Origin: Caprimulgus europaeus
Lineage: Eukaryota > Chordata > Aves > Caprimulgiformes > Caprimulgidae
Direction of reading: 5' to 3'
DNA: 64,000 nucleotides
Assembly (NCBI GenBank): GCA_907165065.1
Contig: OU015523.1
Coordinates: 123,751,023 to 123,815,022, forward strand
The notes beneath the pieces were generated by a model, which saw only the letters and a list, made by a program, of their open reading frames with translations, did no database searches and had not been told where the DNA came from. The position numbers were made by a program, and so were the translations under genes. Positions 13,155 to 24,515 of this stretch are shown here, one piece after another. Every line of letters starts with the position of its first letter. Position 1 is the first letter of the stretch.

Positions 13155-14139
13155 CGTTGGAAGCCTGTACCCAGTGGTGCTCCCCAGGGGCTGGCACTGG
13201 GTCTGGTCTTGATTAACACCTTCATCAACGACCTGGATGTAGGGATAGAGTCCACCCTCAAGTCTGCTGATGATACAAAGTTGGGAGGAGTGGCTGACAC
13301 AGCAGAAGACTGTGCTGCCATCAGAGAGACCTGGACAGGCTGGAGAGCTGGGCAGAAAGGAACCTGATGAGGTTCAACGAGAGCAAGTGCAGAGTCCTTC
13401 ACCTGGGGAGGAACAACCCCAGGCACCAGGACAGGTTGGGGGTGACCTGCTGGAGAGGAGCTCTGAGGAGAAGGACCTGGGTGTGCTGGTGGGCAGCAGG
13501 GTGCCCATGAGCCAGCAGTGTGTCCTTGGGGCCAGGAAGGCCAACAGTGTCCTGGGGGGCATTAAACAGAGCGTGGCCAGCAGGTCCAGGGAGGTTCTCC
13601 TCCCCCTCTGCTCTGCCCTGCTGAGGCCACATCTGGAGTGTTGTGTCCAGTTCTGGGCTCCCCAGTTCCAGAGGGACAGGGATCTTCTGGAGAGAGTCCA
13701 GTGGAGGCCACAAAGATGCTGAGGGGCCTGGAGCATCTCCTGTGTGAGGAGAGGCTGAGAGAGCTGGGACTGTTCAGCCTGGAGAAGAGCAGCCTGAGAG
13801 GGGATCTGATCAATGTCTGTCAATAGCTGAAGGGTGGGGGCCAAATGGATGGGGCCGGGCTCTTCTGGGTGGTGCCCAGTGACAGGACAAGGGGCAATGG
13901 GCACAAACTGGGACACCAGAAGTTCCAGAGAAACTGAAGGAAAAACTTCTTCCCTGTGAGGGTGCCAGAGCCCTGGGCCAGGCTGCCCAGAGAGGGTGTG
14001 GAGTCTCCATCTCTGGAGATGTTCAAACCCCCCTGGACACTTTCCTGTGCAAGCTGGTGTAGGAAACCTGCTTTGGCAGGGGGGTTGGACTGGATGAGCT
14101 CCTGAGGTCCCTTCCAACCCCTACAACTCTGTGATTCTG
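13155..14139 (+). mobile_element. CR1 LINE, long 3' fragment with decayed reverse-transcriptase C-terminus (type E)
   Basis: The translation shows the C-terminal part of CR1 ORF2. It has FINDLD, then an [11 protein letters not shown] segment (the catalytic-motif region, here with the preceding F lost), then [18 protein letters not shown] and [17 protein letters not shown]. The frame is broken by indels, for example after 'CAAIRETW' and near 13715-13730. The 3' end is the type-E junction and the tail runs into a GT microsatellite. This is a dead copy. Forward orientation. Confidence 0.93.
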
Positions 14140-14152
14140 TGTGTGTGTGTGT
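14130..14152 (+). repeat. GT microsatellite grown from a CR1 tail
   Basis: The CR1 tail ends 'GTGATTCT' and passes directly into about eight GT dinucleotides. It probably arose by slippage from the tail repeat. Confidence 0.8.
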
Positions 14153-15334
14153 GCCAAACCCTTCAGATTTCCAGTGGCCAGGCCACCAGCTGAGCGTAAC
14201 AAGACTCAGACACGGTCACAGCTCAAACCCTGGAAGCCTTGCTGTGTCCAATGGCCAGAGGGTGATTTGGGAGGAAAAAGCAAAGCAAAGGCTGGATGTA
14301 TTTTTTTTTCACATTTTCAGTGAAGACCACAGCAGCTGTGGTTAACTCTAAAAGGGGAGAGAAAAGTTCATTGGACAACCAACAACTTTCCTCCCTGCAA
14401 GTTATAAAAGAAGGAAAATGGAAATCTAACAGTGGCTTTCGCTTCTAAAATTAACATCATTCTCCCTGACACACAAATGTGGCTCTGCAACTGCAGCAGC
14501 ACAAACCCTGGCGCTCTGGCAGGACAAAGATTTATCCCTGGAAAAGTCTTTAATGTGTGGATGCAGCTCACTGACATCTGGAATCAAATGTTAGTGGCTC
14601 CTTTTTAAGATGACACTAGAGCCAGCATCGCTCTGCAAGAATGCATCAGGGTTGCATCATGTGGGCTCCTTGAATTTTCCAGAAATCCTGCCAAGTTTTT
14701 GCTACAAAATCTATATATCAGGTAGGAAATACACACTGCAATTCCCTGCTGGCATATTTTAAACAAGAAGGAGTATTTAGGCTCAGCATAGTATGAATTT
14801 GGATGCATAGAAGCATAGAATCATAGTGGAAAAGATCTTTCAGATCATGGAGTCCAACCATGCATGGGGACACAGGAAATAAGTCCCTTTTTGCTAAGAG
14901 TCCCACATGCAGAACAGTGTTTTGGGATAAAGGAAAATGTAGACAGAGAGAAATACACAGTTAAAGGTATTAAACATTATATGTGACAATATGTGTCCAT
15001 CATGCACTGCAAAATGATATCAGAAGTGGCATTAAAGTTGCAAAAAACCACTAAAAAGCTGAAAAGGCCAAATTAAGTTCAACTGGGTAACTTGCACTTG
15101 AATTCAAGCCCCTTTATGACACAGAGAGAAAAGAAACCCCCCAAATGCTTTATCTCTGTTCTCATCAATGCACACTCAGTGCTCCACCAGCCTGTCCCCC
15201 TTCTCTGGGACACTGGGCTTTGCCTTTGGCAGACACGTCCTACACTGCCACGAGGGTTCCGCTCCCTGATTGACTGTGGACCTACGTGAAGGGACCTGAT
15301 CCGTGTGACATTTGCTTCCCATGTGGGTGCATTG
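14153..15334. other. Unique sequence with one CR1 stub
   Basis: No gene is recognised. It contains only the short CR1 stub at 14807-14871. Confidence 0.4.
14807..14871 (-). mobile_element. CR1 LINE 3' terminus stub
   Basis: About 65 bp: CR1 tail octamers, then 'GGAAAAGATCTTTCAGATCA' and 'GAGTCCAACCATG', the type-C terminus. Reverse orientation. Confidence 0.75.
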
Positions 15335-16090
15335 TGTCATCCCAAGCAACCCCCAGCACAAATCCAGGCTGGGTGGAGAATGGCTGGAGAGCAGCCCTGA
15401 GGAGAAGGACTTGGGGTGCTGGGGGACCAGAAGCTCCACATGAGGCGGCACCGTGCGCTGGCAGCACAGAGCCAATAACCGTGTCCTGGGCTGCACCCAG
15501 AGCAGCGTGGGCAGCAGGGCCAGGGAGGGGATTCTGCCCCTCTGCTCCGCTCTCCTGAGACCCCCCCTGCAGTGCTGCCTCCAGTGCTGGGGCCACCAAC
15601 AGCACAAGGACATGGAGCTACTGGAGCCAGTGCAGAGGAGGCCACGAGGATGATGCCAGGGCTGGAGCAGCTCTGCTGTGAGGACAGGCTGAGAGAGTTG
15701 GGGCTGTTCAGCCTGGAGAAGAGAAGGCTCCAGGGAGACCTTCCAGTGGCCTTCCAGTACCTGAAGGGGCTCCAGGAAGGCTGGGGAGGGACTTTGGCCA
15801 AGGGCAGGGAGTGACAGAACAAGGGGTGATGGCTTGAAAGTGGCAGAAGGGAGATGGAGCTGAGATGTGAGGAAGGAATTGTTTGGTGTGAGGGTGGTGA
15901 GACAGTGTCCCAGGTTGGCCAGAGAAGCTGTGGCTGCTCCTCCCTGGAAGTGTTCTCGGCCAGGTTGGATGAGGCTTTGAGCAACCTGGTCTAGTGGAAG
16001 GTGTCCCTGCTGCTGGCAGGGGGGTTGGAACTGGATGAGCTTTAAGGTCCCTTCAAACCCAAACCAGTCTGGGACTCTATGATTCCATGA
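15335..16090 (+). mobile_element. CR1 LINE fragment, 3' end type A, long
   Basis: Starts near 'CCAAGCAACCCCCAGCACAA' in the ORF2 C-terminal region and ends with the type-A block and 'GATTCCATGA'. Near-identical over hundreds of bases to the copies at 23.9, 34.5, 56.7 and 59.1 kb, suggesting one related source. Forward orientation. Confidence 0.93.
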
Positions 16091-17420
16091 AGATGAAACG
16101 ACTCCAGTCTGGACACAAACTAGTTTGGTCCCACCTAATCAGCACAACAAGGTCACCAGGGTTGGGCTCCCTGGTTCCTGGGAAGAATAAAGTCCCTTCT
16201 CCTGTTGTATCTCTCTGGGCAGCTTTTCTGTTGTCTGTGTTAAGAGTGGAAAAGACAAAGCAGCTGCCAAGCCCCTTCCTAAGCATCCCTTTGCTTACAA
16301 TATCCGCAGCACGTGGGCGATGAGAAATGCAGACGCCGTTTGCTCCTGCTGGACCACTGCCCAGTGCAGGGGCGGGGGTGCTGAGCCCAGCATGTCCTTC
16401 CTCAGATTCATCTCTCCCCTCCTCCTTTCCTGCCTTAAAACTACTGCATCAAACACCCCAAAGTCCACAAAGCAACCAAAACACCAGCCCTGCCCCCATC
16501 CCATCATCATCCCCAGTGGTTGAGTTGTGCAGTTCAGCTTGTTGGGGATCTGATTTCCTACAACCAAACCACTTTGTGGGACACCAATAAGATTGGTGAG
16601 ACAGATTAGTTGTACAACTTGTGTGTCTACACACACATGGGCTTCATGCACACGCTAATCCCACCCCACTGCCCGCCCCCCAGCCCAGCTCTGTGCTGGA
16701 AGCAGAAGATTGGCTGGTGGAAGATCTTTCTCCAAGCAAGGGTTGGTTTTAGGGGCGTTTCTGTTCCCTCAGCTGGCTCCAGAATAAATGGTTTCTTTTT
16801 ACATCTCATTTCCTTAGAAGAGGTTGGAGACTGCAGTGCTGCAGGGAGGGGGTTGGACGTGGGTCTGCACCTCCTCTCAGCTTTCTGACAGCTTCAACCA
16901 AATTTAAAGGAGAGGCAGAGAGCTCAAACCTTTTAAGTTCTTAGATGCTTCTTGAAAATCAGCAGCCAGGAAGAGATGAGGAAGAGCTTTAATATCTCAG
17001 CAGACAGGAACTCAGCATTTAAGGAGACACCAGAGATTCCCCCTCGCAGCCCCCACTGAGCAGACCCACCTCCCCATTCCTGGGCTTTCTCTGCTCATAT
17101 TTTACAATAAAGGGTTAAAAGTTGGAAATGGCACATTCCTCACTGCTTGCCTCAGGCTCCTCACAGTGAGGAAACGCTACCCTAAGGCATCTCCAAATCA
17201 CTGGTCTCAGCCTTCTCTCCCAGCCTGCCCTTGAGGTGGCCCTGGTGTTGGTGGGGCTGACGTGGCTGAAAAACTCACCACTTTCTTTTTCTTTTGGTTA
17301 ACTTCCATGTGGATGCAGATGGTCCCAGTCACTGAAAGAAAGGAGGAGGCAAGGAATGTACATGGTTGGTCTACAGCAGCTCATCCAGCCAGCCTGGAGA
17401 GGGTAACCTAGAGTCCTGAG
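16091..17420. other. Unique sequence, nothing recognised
   Basis: No repeat or exon is recognised. There is a short T-tract with TG/CA-rich sequence near 16610-16640. Confidence 0.4.
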
Positions 17421-17741
17421 TCATAGAATCATAAAATCACAGAGTCATGGAATGGTTTGGGTTGGAAGGGACATTTCAAGGTCATCTAATCCACTCCCTA
17501 CCCCTGCAGTGTGCAGGGACATCTTCAATTAGATCACATTGCTCAGAGCCACATCCAACCTGACCTGGAATGTTTCCAGGGATGGGGCTTCTGCCACCTC
17601 TCTGGGCAACCTGGGCCAGTGTCTCACCACCCTCACTGTAAAATATTTCTTCCTTATCTCTAATCTAAATCTCCCCTTTTAGTTTAAACCCATCACCCCT
17701 TGGTCCTATCACTACAGGCCCTTCTAAAAGTCCTGTCAGTC
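17421..17741 (-). mobile_element. CR1 LINE fragment, 3' end type D
   Basis: CR1 tail repeats, GGTTTGGGTTGGAAGGGACA, then the type-D block with 'TGCAGTGTGCAGGGACATC' and 'GGGATGGGGCTTCTGCCACC'. 5'-truncated. Reverse orientation. Confidence 0.92.
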
Positions 17742-18736
17742 TGCCCAACCCCAAACCTGAGCTCAGGTGTTGGTGTAGAAAGAGCATGAGACCTGGTGAC
17801 CATATGGGTCCAACCAGCTTGCTGCAAATTCCTGCCCCAGCACTGTGGCTGGAGGACTCATCTCCTGCCCCAAAGCCACAGCTCACACCAGGAAGGTGCA
17901 GAACACAGGGGTTTGCAATCTGACCTGCTGTCACCCGTGCTGGCCCTCTGCTGAGGCCGTGCAGATGCCATTCTTTCCACCCGAAAGCACCAGAGGAATT
18001 TCCCCCTCCTCCACCTCCACACGTTGGCAGGAGACCCTGTGGATTTTGAACTTTTCTCTGGGAGTATTAAACAAGGATTACAAAGTGGGATCAAGGGAGT
18101 CTCTCTCCTCTGTGCCTGTGGGAAAGCTGCAGCTGGGGCCTCGCTAGCTTTGTTCATGCATCATGGCATACCTGCATGACACCACAGATGGAGAATTTGC
18201 CCCCCTCCGGTGCAATCAGGGTTCTTTTCCTCTTCCTTTTTCTCCTCCATCACATCTGCTGAAGACATAAAAGCTGACTGGTGCTTTGCAGAGGATGAAC
18301 TTGAATTTTAGGGGATATAAACCCACCTTGTGAACTCCTAAGAAGACAAGGGCCAGCATCCCCAGCTCCATGCACAGCAGGCTACCAGAGATGAGTTTGG
18401 CTCGTCACTGCTGCAAACCAGACAGGCTGGGGCACAGATCCACGGGACACTCAGCCTTTCAGCTTCACTGCCATCCTTTGTGTGCTGCCTGTTCAAACAA
18501 AGCTGGTCCCTTCCTGCTCCAGCCAAACTGGGACCTAGGGATGGCTGCAAGCCAGAGAGGGGGGAAAAGGGCTGAGATTCCACCCGTGTCCGAGACATCG
18601 CTGCCTGCAAAGTCATCGCTCTGTGATGCCTCGAGCTGCACAAATGACTTCAGAGTGGCAAAAGAGGATGTTGCAAGGGGAAAATTAAAGCACTAATCCT
18701 GAGCTTGTCTTTAAGCGGAGCACAGAAGCAGAATCC
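17742..18736. other. Unique sequence, nothing recognised
   Basis: About 1 kb with no recognised feature. Confidence 0.4.
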
Positions 18737-19201
18737 CCCTGGAATGTGTCCAGAGAAGGGCAACGGAGCTGGGGAAGGGTCTGGAGCACAAGTGTGCTGA
18801 GTTCCCGGCTGAGGGAACTGGGGGTGCTGAGCCTGGAGAAAAGGAGGCTGAGGGGAGACCTTCTGGCTCTGTCCAAGTCCCTTGGAGGAGGGTGCAGAGA
18901 GGTGGGGGTGGGTCTGTTCAACCAAGGAGCAAGGGACAGGACAGGAGGAAATGGGCTCAAGTTGTGGCCAGGGCAGTTGAGATGGGATGTGAGGAAGAAT
19001 TTCTTTGCTGCAAGGGTTCTGAGGCATTGGCAGGGGTTGCCCAGGGCAGTGGTGGAGTCCCCATCCCTGGAGGGATTGCAGAGTCGTGTAGACACAGTGC
19101 TGAGGGACATGGGTCAGTGGGGACTGGTCAGTGTTGGGTTCATGATTGGACTCGATGATCTTGAAGGGCTTTTCCAGTCAAGGCAGTTCTGGGATTCTCT
19201 A
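18737..19201 (+). mobile_element. CR1 LINE fragment, 3' end type C
   Basis: From 'GTCCAGAGAAGGGCAACGG' through 'CTGGAGAAAAGGAGGCTGAG' and 'GAAGAATTTCTTTGCTGCAA' to a type-C end and the tail 'GGGATTCTCT'. Forward orientation. Confidence 0.92.
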
Positions 19202-20563
19202 AAGCCTTTGCATGTGGGTACCCAGAGAACAAGGTGAGCTCTGGACAGGGAACCCCTCATCCACACATGCTTAATTTTCCTAGAGATGAAGCCATGGTGT
19301 TTGAGTGCTACTGGGAACTCACCTTAACCTGGAGTCACACTGGCTGTCACTGGCCCCCATGGCTCTTCACATGGCTCTTGGAGATGGCCTCAGGCTGGAT
19401 TCCTCCATCAGCCACAGCTGCTTGCAGGCTCCATTTAGACCCATTTGCTCTGTTTTGGGGAGAGATTTGGTTGATGAAACTGTGACACATACAAGTTCCT
19501 CAGCAATCCCAGACAACTCTGTGATAACACTGCTCCTTGGGTTGCCCTGGGAAGCGCTGAGAAATGGCCTGGGGAGGGCTGAACTGATTTGAGAAGGTTT
19601 AAGCTGACCTAGGGAGGGTTTCTTTAAGGTTGTCTGTCCATTCCTGCTCATTAGGTGAGAAAGCAATGCCCAGCAGATGTGGTCAGGAGAAGCAAGAAGC
19701 AGTGCAGAGGCAGGGGAGCATTCATATTGGTGCTGCCTTTGTGTCACTCTTGCAGGTAGGTGAGATAACTCCATCACCAGGATGGAGGACACCATGGAGA
19801 TGTGCAAATTTGGAATGTGCAAATTCCCTGACTGTATCAGGGAATCTCCCAGGCTTGTTGCATCCTCTGCAGTAAGACTAGATGCAGTCAAGGTGGAGGC
19901 TGCAAAGAGGATCAGTATCACCTTTGCTGCTCCCATCATGGTCTTTGCAGGTCCCATGGTTTTTAATCCTCCAAGATCTAATCCTGCCATGTGCTGTGCT
20001 TCCTCCAAGAGATGTTCAGCACCAGGATGGCTTCTCAGCTGTTCTTCAGTGCCAGATCCATGCTGGCTCTGAGCATCCCTGCCTTCTTCATCTGCTGCAC
20101 AGAGAAACCCCAGAGGTAACTGAGTTACCCAGAAGGTGACATGAGCCTCATAAACTCCAAGGACATTTTGTATATCTCACTATCTAGCTCTGCTCCACCA
20201 GCAACCATGAGAGAAGTAGGAACCTTCAGGGCAAACATCCGGTTCCATCTTGCCTGTGGCCCATTGTGCTTGTGCCACCCCAGTACCCAGACCTGCTGGA
20301 TTAGGGATGTTCAGTGTTCATGCTCATTAGCACCTACTTCTGGAACTAATTAGTCTAATTTGTCTAATCCTTTTAGATTAGATCCCATCTGCCTCCTGTG
20401 GATGCAACTGGGTGAAAAAGGACTGCCTGGGATCTGTTTTTAATTGATCTCCTGCTAGTTTGTGCCTAGTTCTTAACTGTGGGATCTGGTGAAGAGCTTT
20501 AACTCCCTGCCCCATTAAAGCTGAGAGTTACAAGAAGGGATGAAGTATCCTTGCTCTACAGAT
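19202..20563. other. Unique sequence carrying a long minus-strand open frame
   Basis: No repeat family is recognised. The stretch contains the doubtful open frame listed at 19367-20176. Near 20340-20390 there are three TAAT/ATTA-type motifs (TCTAATTTGTCTAATCC and the inverted form), which could be homeodomain sites. Confidence 0.35.
19367..20176 (-). CDS. Doubtful open frame, possible orphan secreted peptide or chance ORF
   Basis: The minus-strand frame is open for about 269 codons, from just after an in-frame TGA at 20177-20179 to the stop at 19367-19369. The first ATG gives about 213 codons. Inside it, a stretch starting MMGAAKVILILFAAS (around 19900-19945) looks like a signal peptide or single membrane helix. 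A pyrimidine-rich acceptor-like site (TTTCTCTGTGCAG) lies at about 20095-20107. I do not recognise the protein. The frame has no domain motif, no cysteine pattern and no clear donor site, and the GC content makes long chance frames common in this window. The most likely reading is non-coding sequence; an unannotated exon is the alternative. Confidence 0.12.
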   Translation of the reverse strand, partial: DIQNVLGVYEAHVTFWVTQLPLGFLCAADEEGRDAQSQHGSGTEEQLRSHPGAEHLLEEAQHMAGLDLGGLKTMGPAKTMMGAAKVILILFAASTLTASSLTAEDATSLGDSLIQSGNLHIPNLHISMVSSILVMELSHLPARVTQRQHQYECSPASALLLASPDHICWALLSHLMSRNGQTTLKKPSLGQLKPSQISSALPRPFLSASQGNPRSSVITELSGIAEELVCVTVSSTKSLPKTEQMGLNGACKQLWLMEESSLRPSPRAM

Positions 20564-20568
20564 CACCT
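20564..20568. repeat. Left target-site duplication CACCT
   Basis: The five bases directly before the LTR's TG equal the five bases after its CA (21230-21234). Confidence 0.8.
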
Positions 20569-21229
20569 TGTCCTGGTTTGTAGCTGGGACAGAGCTGGTT
20601 GCTTTTCAGCAGCCAGAACAGCGCTGGGGTTTGGTTTCAGATGGGATTGGTTAGGAGAAGAAAGGTGATAATAGACTGATGTTTTTAATTGTCGCTGGAA
20701 GTTGAAGGACTTTGTGTTTTGTTGGTCTACAAGATCTCAGGGGGTGAGGAATAATGCAATGAATCAGCTCCATGGGCATTGGGCTCTGCCAAGGGGCTGT
20801 TCCATCTCCTGTCCCCCATGGGCAGGAGATCCATGAGGGGCTCTTCCTCTCTGGCTCTCTCTGGCTCTGGCTCGGGCTCTGGCTCTCCCGGGATTGCGGT
20901 TTCGGTTCGGGATTGTCGCTGCTCCGGGATCGTTCTCTGGGAATGGGCCGGGCTGGGTGGGTGGGTGCTGAGCAATGGCACTGGGTGTCACTCCTTTACC
21001 TATTATTATTATTATTATTATTGTTGTTGTTGTTGTTGTTGTTGTTGTTATTACTATTACTCTATTACTATTACTATTATTATTTCAATGATTAAATTGT
21101 TCTTCTCTCACCCTATGAGTCTCCCTACCCTTGCCCCCAATTCTCTCCCCTATCCCCTGGGCAGGGGGGTAGTGAGCAAGCATCTGGGTTTAGCTGCCAG
21201 CCCAGTGCCTGCCCAGTACAACCACCACA
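20569..21229 (+). mobile_element. Solo LTR of an avian ERVL-like endogenous retrovirus
   Basis: A 661-bp element begins TGTCCTGGTTTG and ends ACCACCACA (TG...CA). It is flanked by the 5-bp direct repeat CACCT at 20564-20568 and 21230-21234. Five-base target duplications are typical of ERVL-type integrations. The start resembles the avian LTR consensus I know ('CTGGTTT...GCTGGGA...AGAGCTGGTT'), and the 3' part has an ATTAAA signal at about 21092. An expanded TTA/TTG triplet tract lies inside. No internal retroviral sequence follows, so this is a recombined solo LTR. The subfamily is not assigned. Confidence 0.85.
21001..21086. repeat. TTA/TTG trinucleotide microsatellite inside the LTR
   Basis: Runs of TAT/ATT triplets, then nine TTG triplets, then TTA/CTA triplets. 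It lies in the LTR's ordinarily AT-rich stretch before the polyadenylation signal. The 180-residue frame across it is a repeat artefact. Confidence 0.9.
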
Positions 21230-21234
21230 CACCT
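21230..21234. repeat. Right target-site duplication CACCT
   Basis: Partner of 20564-20568; marks the 3' edge of the solo LTR. Confidence 0.8.
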
Positions 21235-23908
21235 TCATTGCTCTCCTTGCTACAGACCATGCTTGATCCTAGAAAGCAGAAATCCTGCACCAGCACTGCT
21301 TTGTGGCAGCTTAGAAGATGACAGACTCTGGAAAACAAAGGTCAGTCTCCTGGGTGTCCTACACAAAAGGGTGAATGTGCAAAGCTGCTGGAGTTTATAT
21401 TTAAGAAGTTCTCTCCAAAGAGGCTCTTAGGCTGCAGACTCTTGTTTGCTTTTGCACAAATAAAGCATTCCTTTAAAATATATAATCAAGTGAATTAGGA
21501 ACACTGCTTTAAACCAGCCAAGCCAAACGACCACGACAGCATCAGCCCAGATGTTTTATGGTTAGGTATGGGTTGTTTACCACAGGAATGGGTATAGAAT
21601 TCCCAGTACCAGTCAAATTTCACCATCCTCCACACCAGCAACTCCCCCAAACCCAGCCCAGACACTGCAACAACAGGCTGCAAATCTCTGGTTTGTTGGG
21701 GCGGGTAGGATCAGACCCATAGCACAAACTGTTTCCTTTGGGTTTGGTTTTTTTTTTAATTAAAGTATATTATAGCTCAGTAGATCTGAAGATCAGGAGA
21801 TTTGAAGGCTCCCCAGGGAACATAACCACAGTGGAAATAGTACACGACAAAAGAAATCCAAGTTTTTTGTCCGACGCGCGAGTGCGTTTTCAAGCTGGAG
21901 GGGAGGAGTTGGCTGGAGAAGTGGCTCTGTCTTTTGGCAGCTGGGGCCTCTCATTAAAGCAGCAGAGAAGACGGAAGAAGGCAACTCCCAGTATCACTCC
22001 CCCTTCCCAGTCCTCTCCCCCCCTATCCCACTGCTGTAGGATCTCCTACGTGGCACTGTGGGGGTAGGGAGCGTTGGCTGCAGCGCCTGCAAAATCCGAT
22101 TGCACTTGGAAATCACTGGATAGCAACAGAAATCTTCCCCCTGCGAGGCAGAGCACCCCAATTCCTAGTGCTTTTGCCCTGAAAAGAAAAAGTTCACAGT
22201 TAAAATTAAGCTGTTTGGTGACATTTTGGTCGAATTTACTCATTTTCTGTACATTTATATCCTAAAGCCCTGCAGATTTATTGTGGCTGACTTACAGCAA
22301 CGCACTCAGGATTATGTTGTGTGTGGGGGATGAATTAATGGTGTGGGGTGTTTAGCAATATCAGGAAAAAGTTGGAATACATACTGAAAAATCAGGCAAA
22401 AATTTGGAATATCTTTATGCTGGGCTGCTTGTCCTCAAGCACAAAGAACTATTTTTATTCAACTCCAAATTCTTGTTATTGAGGCAAAGCCATTTAAAAA
22501 GACTGAAGCACAGAGCCCTGAGCTTGTGTCAAAGGAGTTTGGTGTTGGGAGGCATTGAAAGAGATCAAGATTAAAAGTTTGAGAGTTTATTTTAAATTTC
22601 ACTAGGAAGAAAATAAAAATCTTACATGGGAAGTAATTATAAAGGGTTTGAAGGTGGAGCAATTCAGAGCTTGGCAGAGAAAACCAGCTGGCACTGGAAG
22701 TTTAAAGGAGGTTTTCCCCTTTCTCAGCTGGTACATGCTGCTGGTACAGACCAATAATTTTTTCTCTGTATATTGATGGTTTCCTATCAGTAAATTCATT
22801 TTTTTACTATGGCAATGTAGTAATAAAGCAAAGATGGTGCTATAAAAACCCTGGAGCTTCATTCTGCTCATTTATGCAGACATAAAGCAAAAAAACCTGC
22901 TCCAAATATACACTGGTGTATACAAAAATATGATATTTAAGGTAATTCAAACATTTCTTTCCCACTAAATCCCTCCCAGATGGAAGAACATGAGGTTGTG
23001 AAGCCATTATAATGTTTAATCACGTTATTATTAAAGATTGCAGTGTAAGGTACCTGCTAGGATGCAAAATGTCCAGCTGGAAATGTGTTTTTTCAGGTAT
23101 TTCTCCACACACACCACTGAAAAAGAAAATAAATTAATGAAATTACACAAAGCCAGGAGCCTTCATGCATCTAAAATTATTTCATGCCTGGCACCCAAAA
23201 GGTCACCCAGTGAGTGAGACCACTTGGCATTTTTCCCCTGTCACCCCTTTTGTGCAAATGACACCCCATGGATCCATTTAGCCATAATAAAGGATGTTGG
23301 GAATGGATCTATGGGACAATCTTTCTCACAGCCAGAAGCAAACACCCAGTGACCACCAGAACAAAGCTCCTGTTATCTCCTACCGCTGTTATCAAGGTCT
23401 TGTTGCTGCAAACAGTGCTGTGAACGAAATCATTGTAAAAACACATTTTATTTTGCTGTTGGAGTTCTGGGGAGCTGGTTTATTGCAGCTGGTGGAAAAT
23501 TTGGTATAGGGAGGGCTCAAAGACCTCCCCTCACATTTGAGGTGTGGAGTGTCTGCTCAGATGGCATCATCTGAAGGGTTTAGATGGAAGGAATATGTCA
23601 CTTTTTCATGTCATCTTCTGTCAACTGATGTTGTGCAGAGAAACAGACAGTGGAAAGATGAGATGATCCCAATGCAAGGTGCTTGAAAGTCAACAGTTCA
23701 GGTTAGGGGGCAGAATATTAAAAGCCAGAAGATTAAACCAGATCCTGTTTTCTACTATAGCAACAAGAGGCAGCAACCTGCTGAGACCCCTGTCTTGTGA
23801 GAGAAACTGCAGAGCCAAAAGCAGCATTAAGATGGGGGGGATGAAATGAAATTATGGGGTGATTAGAAGCAAGGGAAGGCATAGACATCAGTTAAACACC
23901 ATGATGCA
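21235..23908. other. 2.7 kb of repeat-free, AT-rich unique sequence
   Basis: No CR1, LTR or exon is recognised. The 21840-23500 part is unusually AT-rich and low in repeats for this window, with several ATTA and AATTAA motifs. It could hold conserved non-coding elements, but that cannot be shown from one sequence. Confidence 0.4.
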
Positions 23909-24515
23909 TCATAGAGTCCCAGACTGGTTTGGGTTGGAAGGGACCTCAAAGCTCCTCCAGTTCCAACCCCCCTGCCAGCAGCAGGGACACCTTCCACTAG
24001 ACCAGGTTGCTCAAAGCCTCAGCCAACCTGGCCCAGAACACTTCCAGGGAGGAGCAGCCACAGCTTCTCTGCCCAACCTGGGACAGGGTCTCACCACCCT
24101 CACACCAAACAATTTCTTCCTCACATCTCAGCTCCAGCTCCCCTCTGACACTTTCAAGCCATCACCCCTTGTTCTGTCACTCCCTGCCCTTGGCCAAAGT
24201 CCCTCCCCAGCCTTCCTGGAGCCCCTTCAGGTACTGGGAGCCCACTAGAAGGTCTCCCTGGAGCCTTCTCTTCTCCAGGCTCAACAGCCCCAACTCTCTC
24301 AGCCTGTCCTCACAGCAGAGCTGCTCCAGCCCTGGCATCATCCTCGTGGCCTCCTCTGCACTGGCTCCAGCAGCTCCATGTCCTTGTGCTGTTGGTGGCC
24401 CCAGCACTGGAGGCAGCACTGCAGGGGGGGTCTCAGGAGAGCAGAGCAGAGGGGCAGAATCCCCTCCCTGGCCCTGCTGCCCACGCTGCTCTGGGTGCAG
24501 CCCAGGACACGGTTG
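23909..24515 (-). mobile_element. CR1 LINE fragment, 3' end type A, long
   Basis: Starts at the CR1 tail with GGTTTGGGTTGGAAGGGACC and the type-A block, and ends at 'GCAGCCCAGGACACGGTT' in the ORF2 C-terminal region. Very close to the copies at 56.7 and 59.1 kb. Reverse orientation. Confidence 0.93.

Noticed and set aside
20772-21321. Frames of 107 and 180 codons with poly-Leu, poly-Tyr and poly-Cys tracts
   Set aside because: Translation of the TTA/TTG microsatellite inside the solo LTR.
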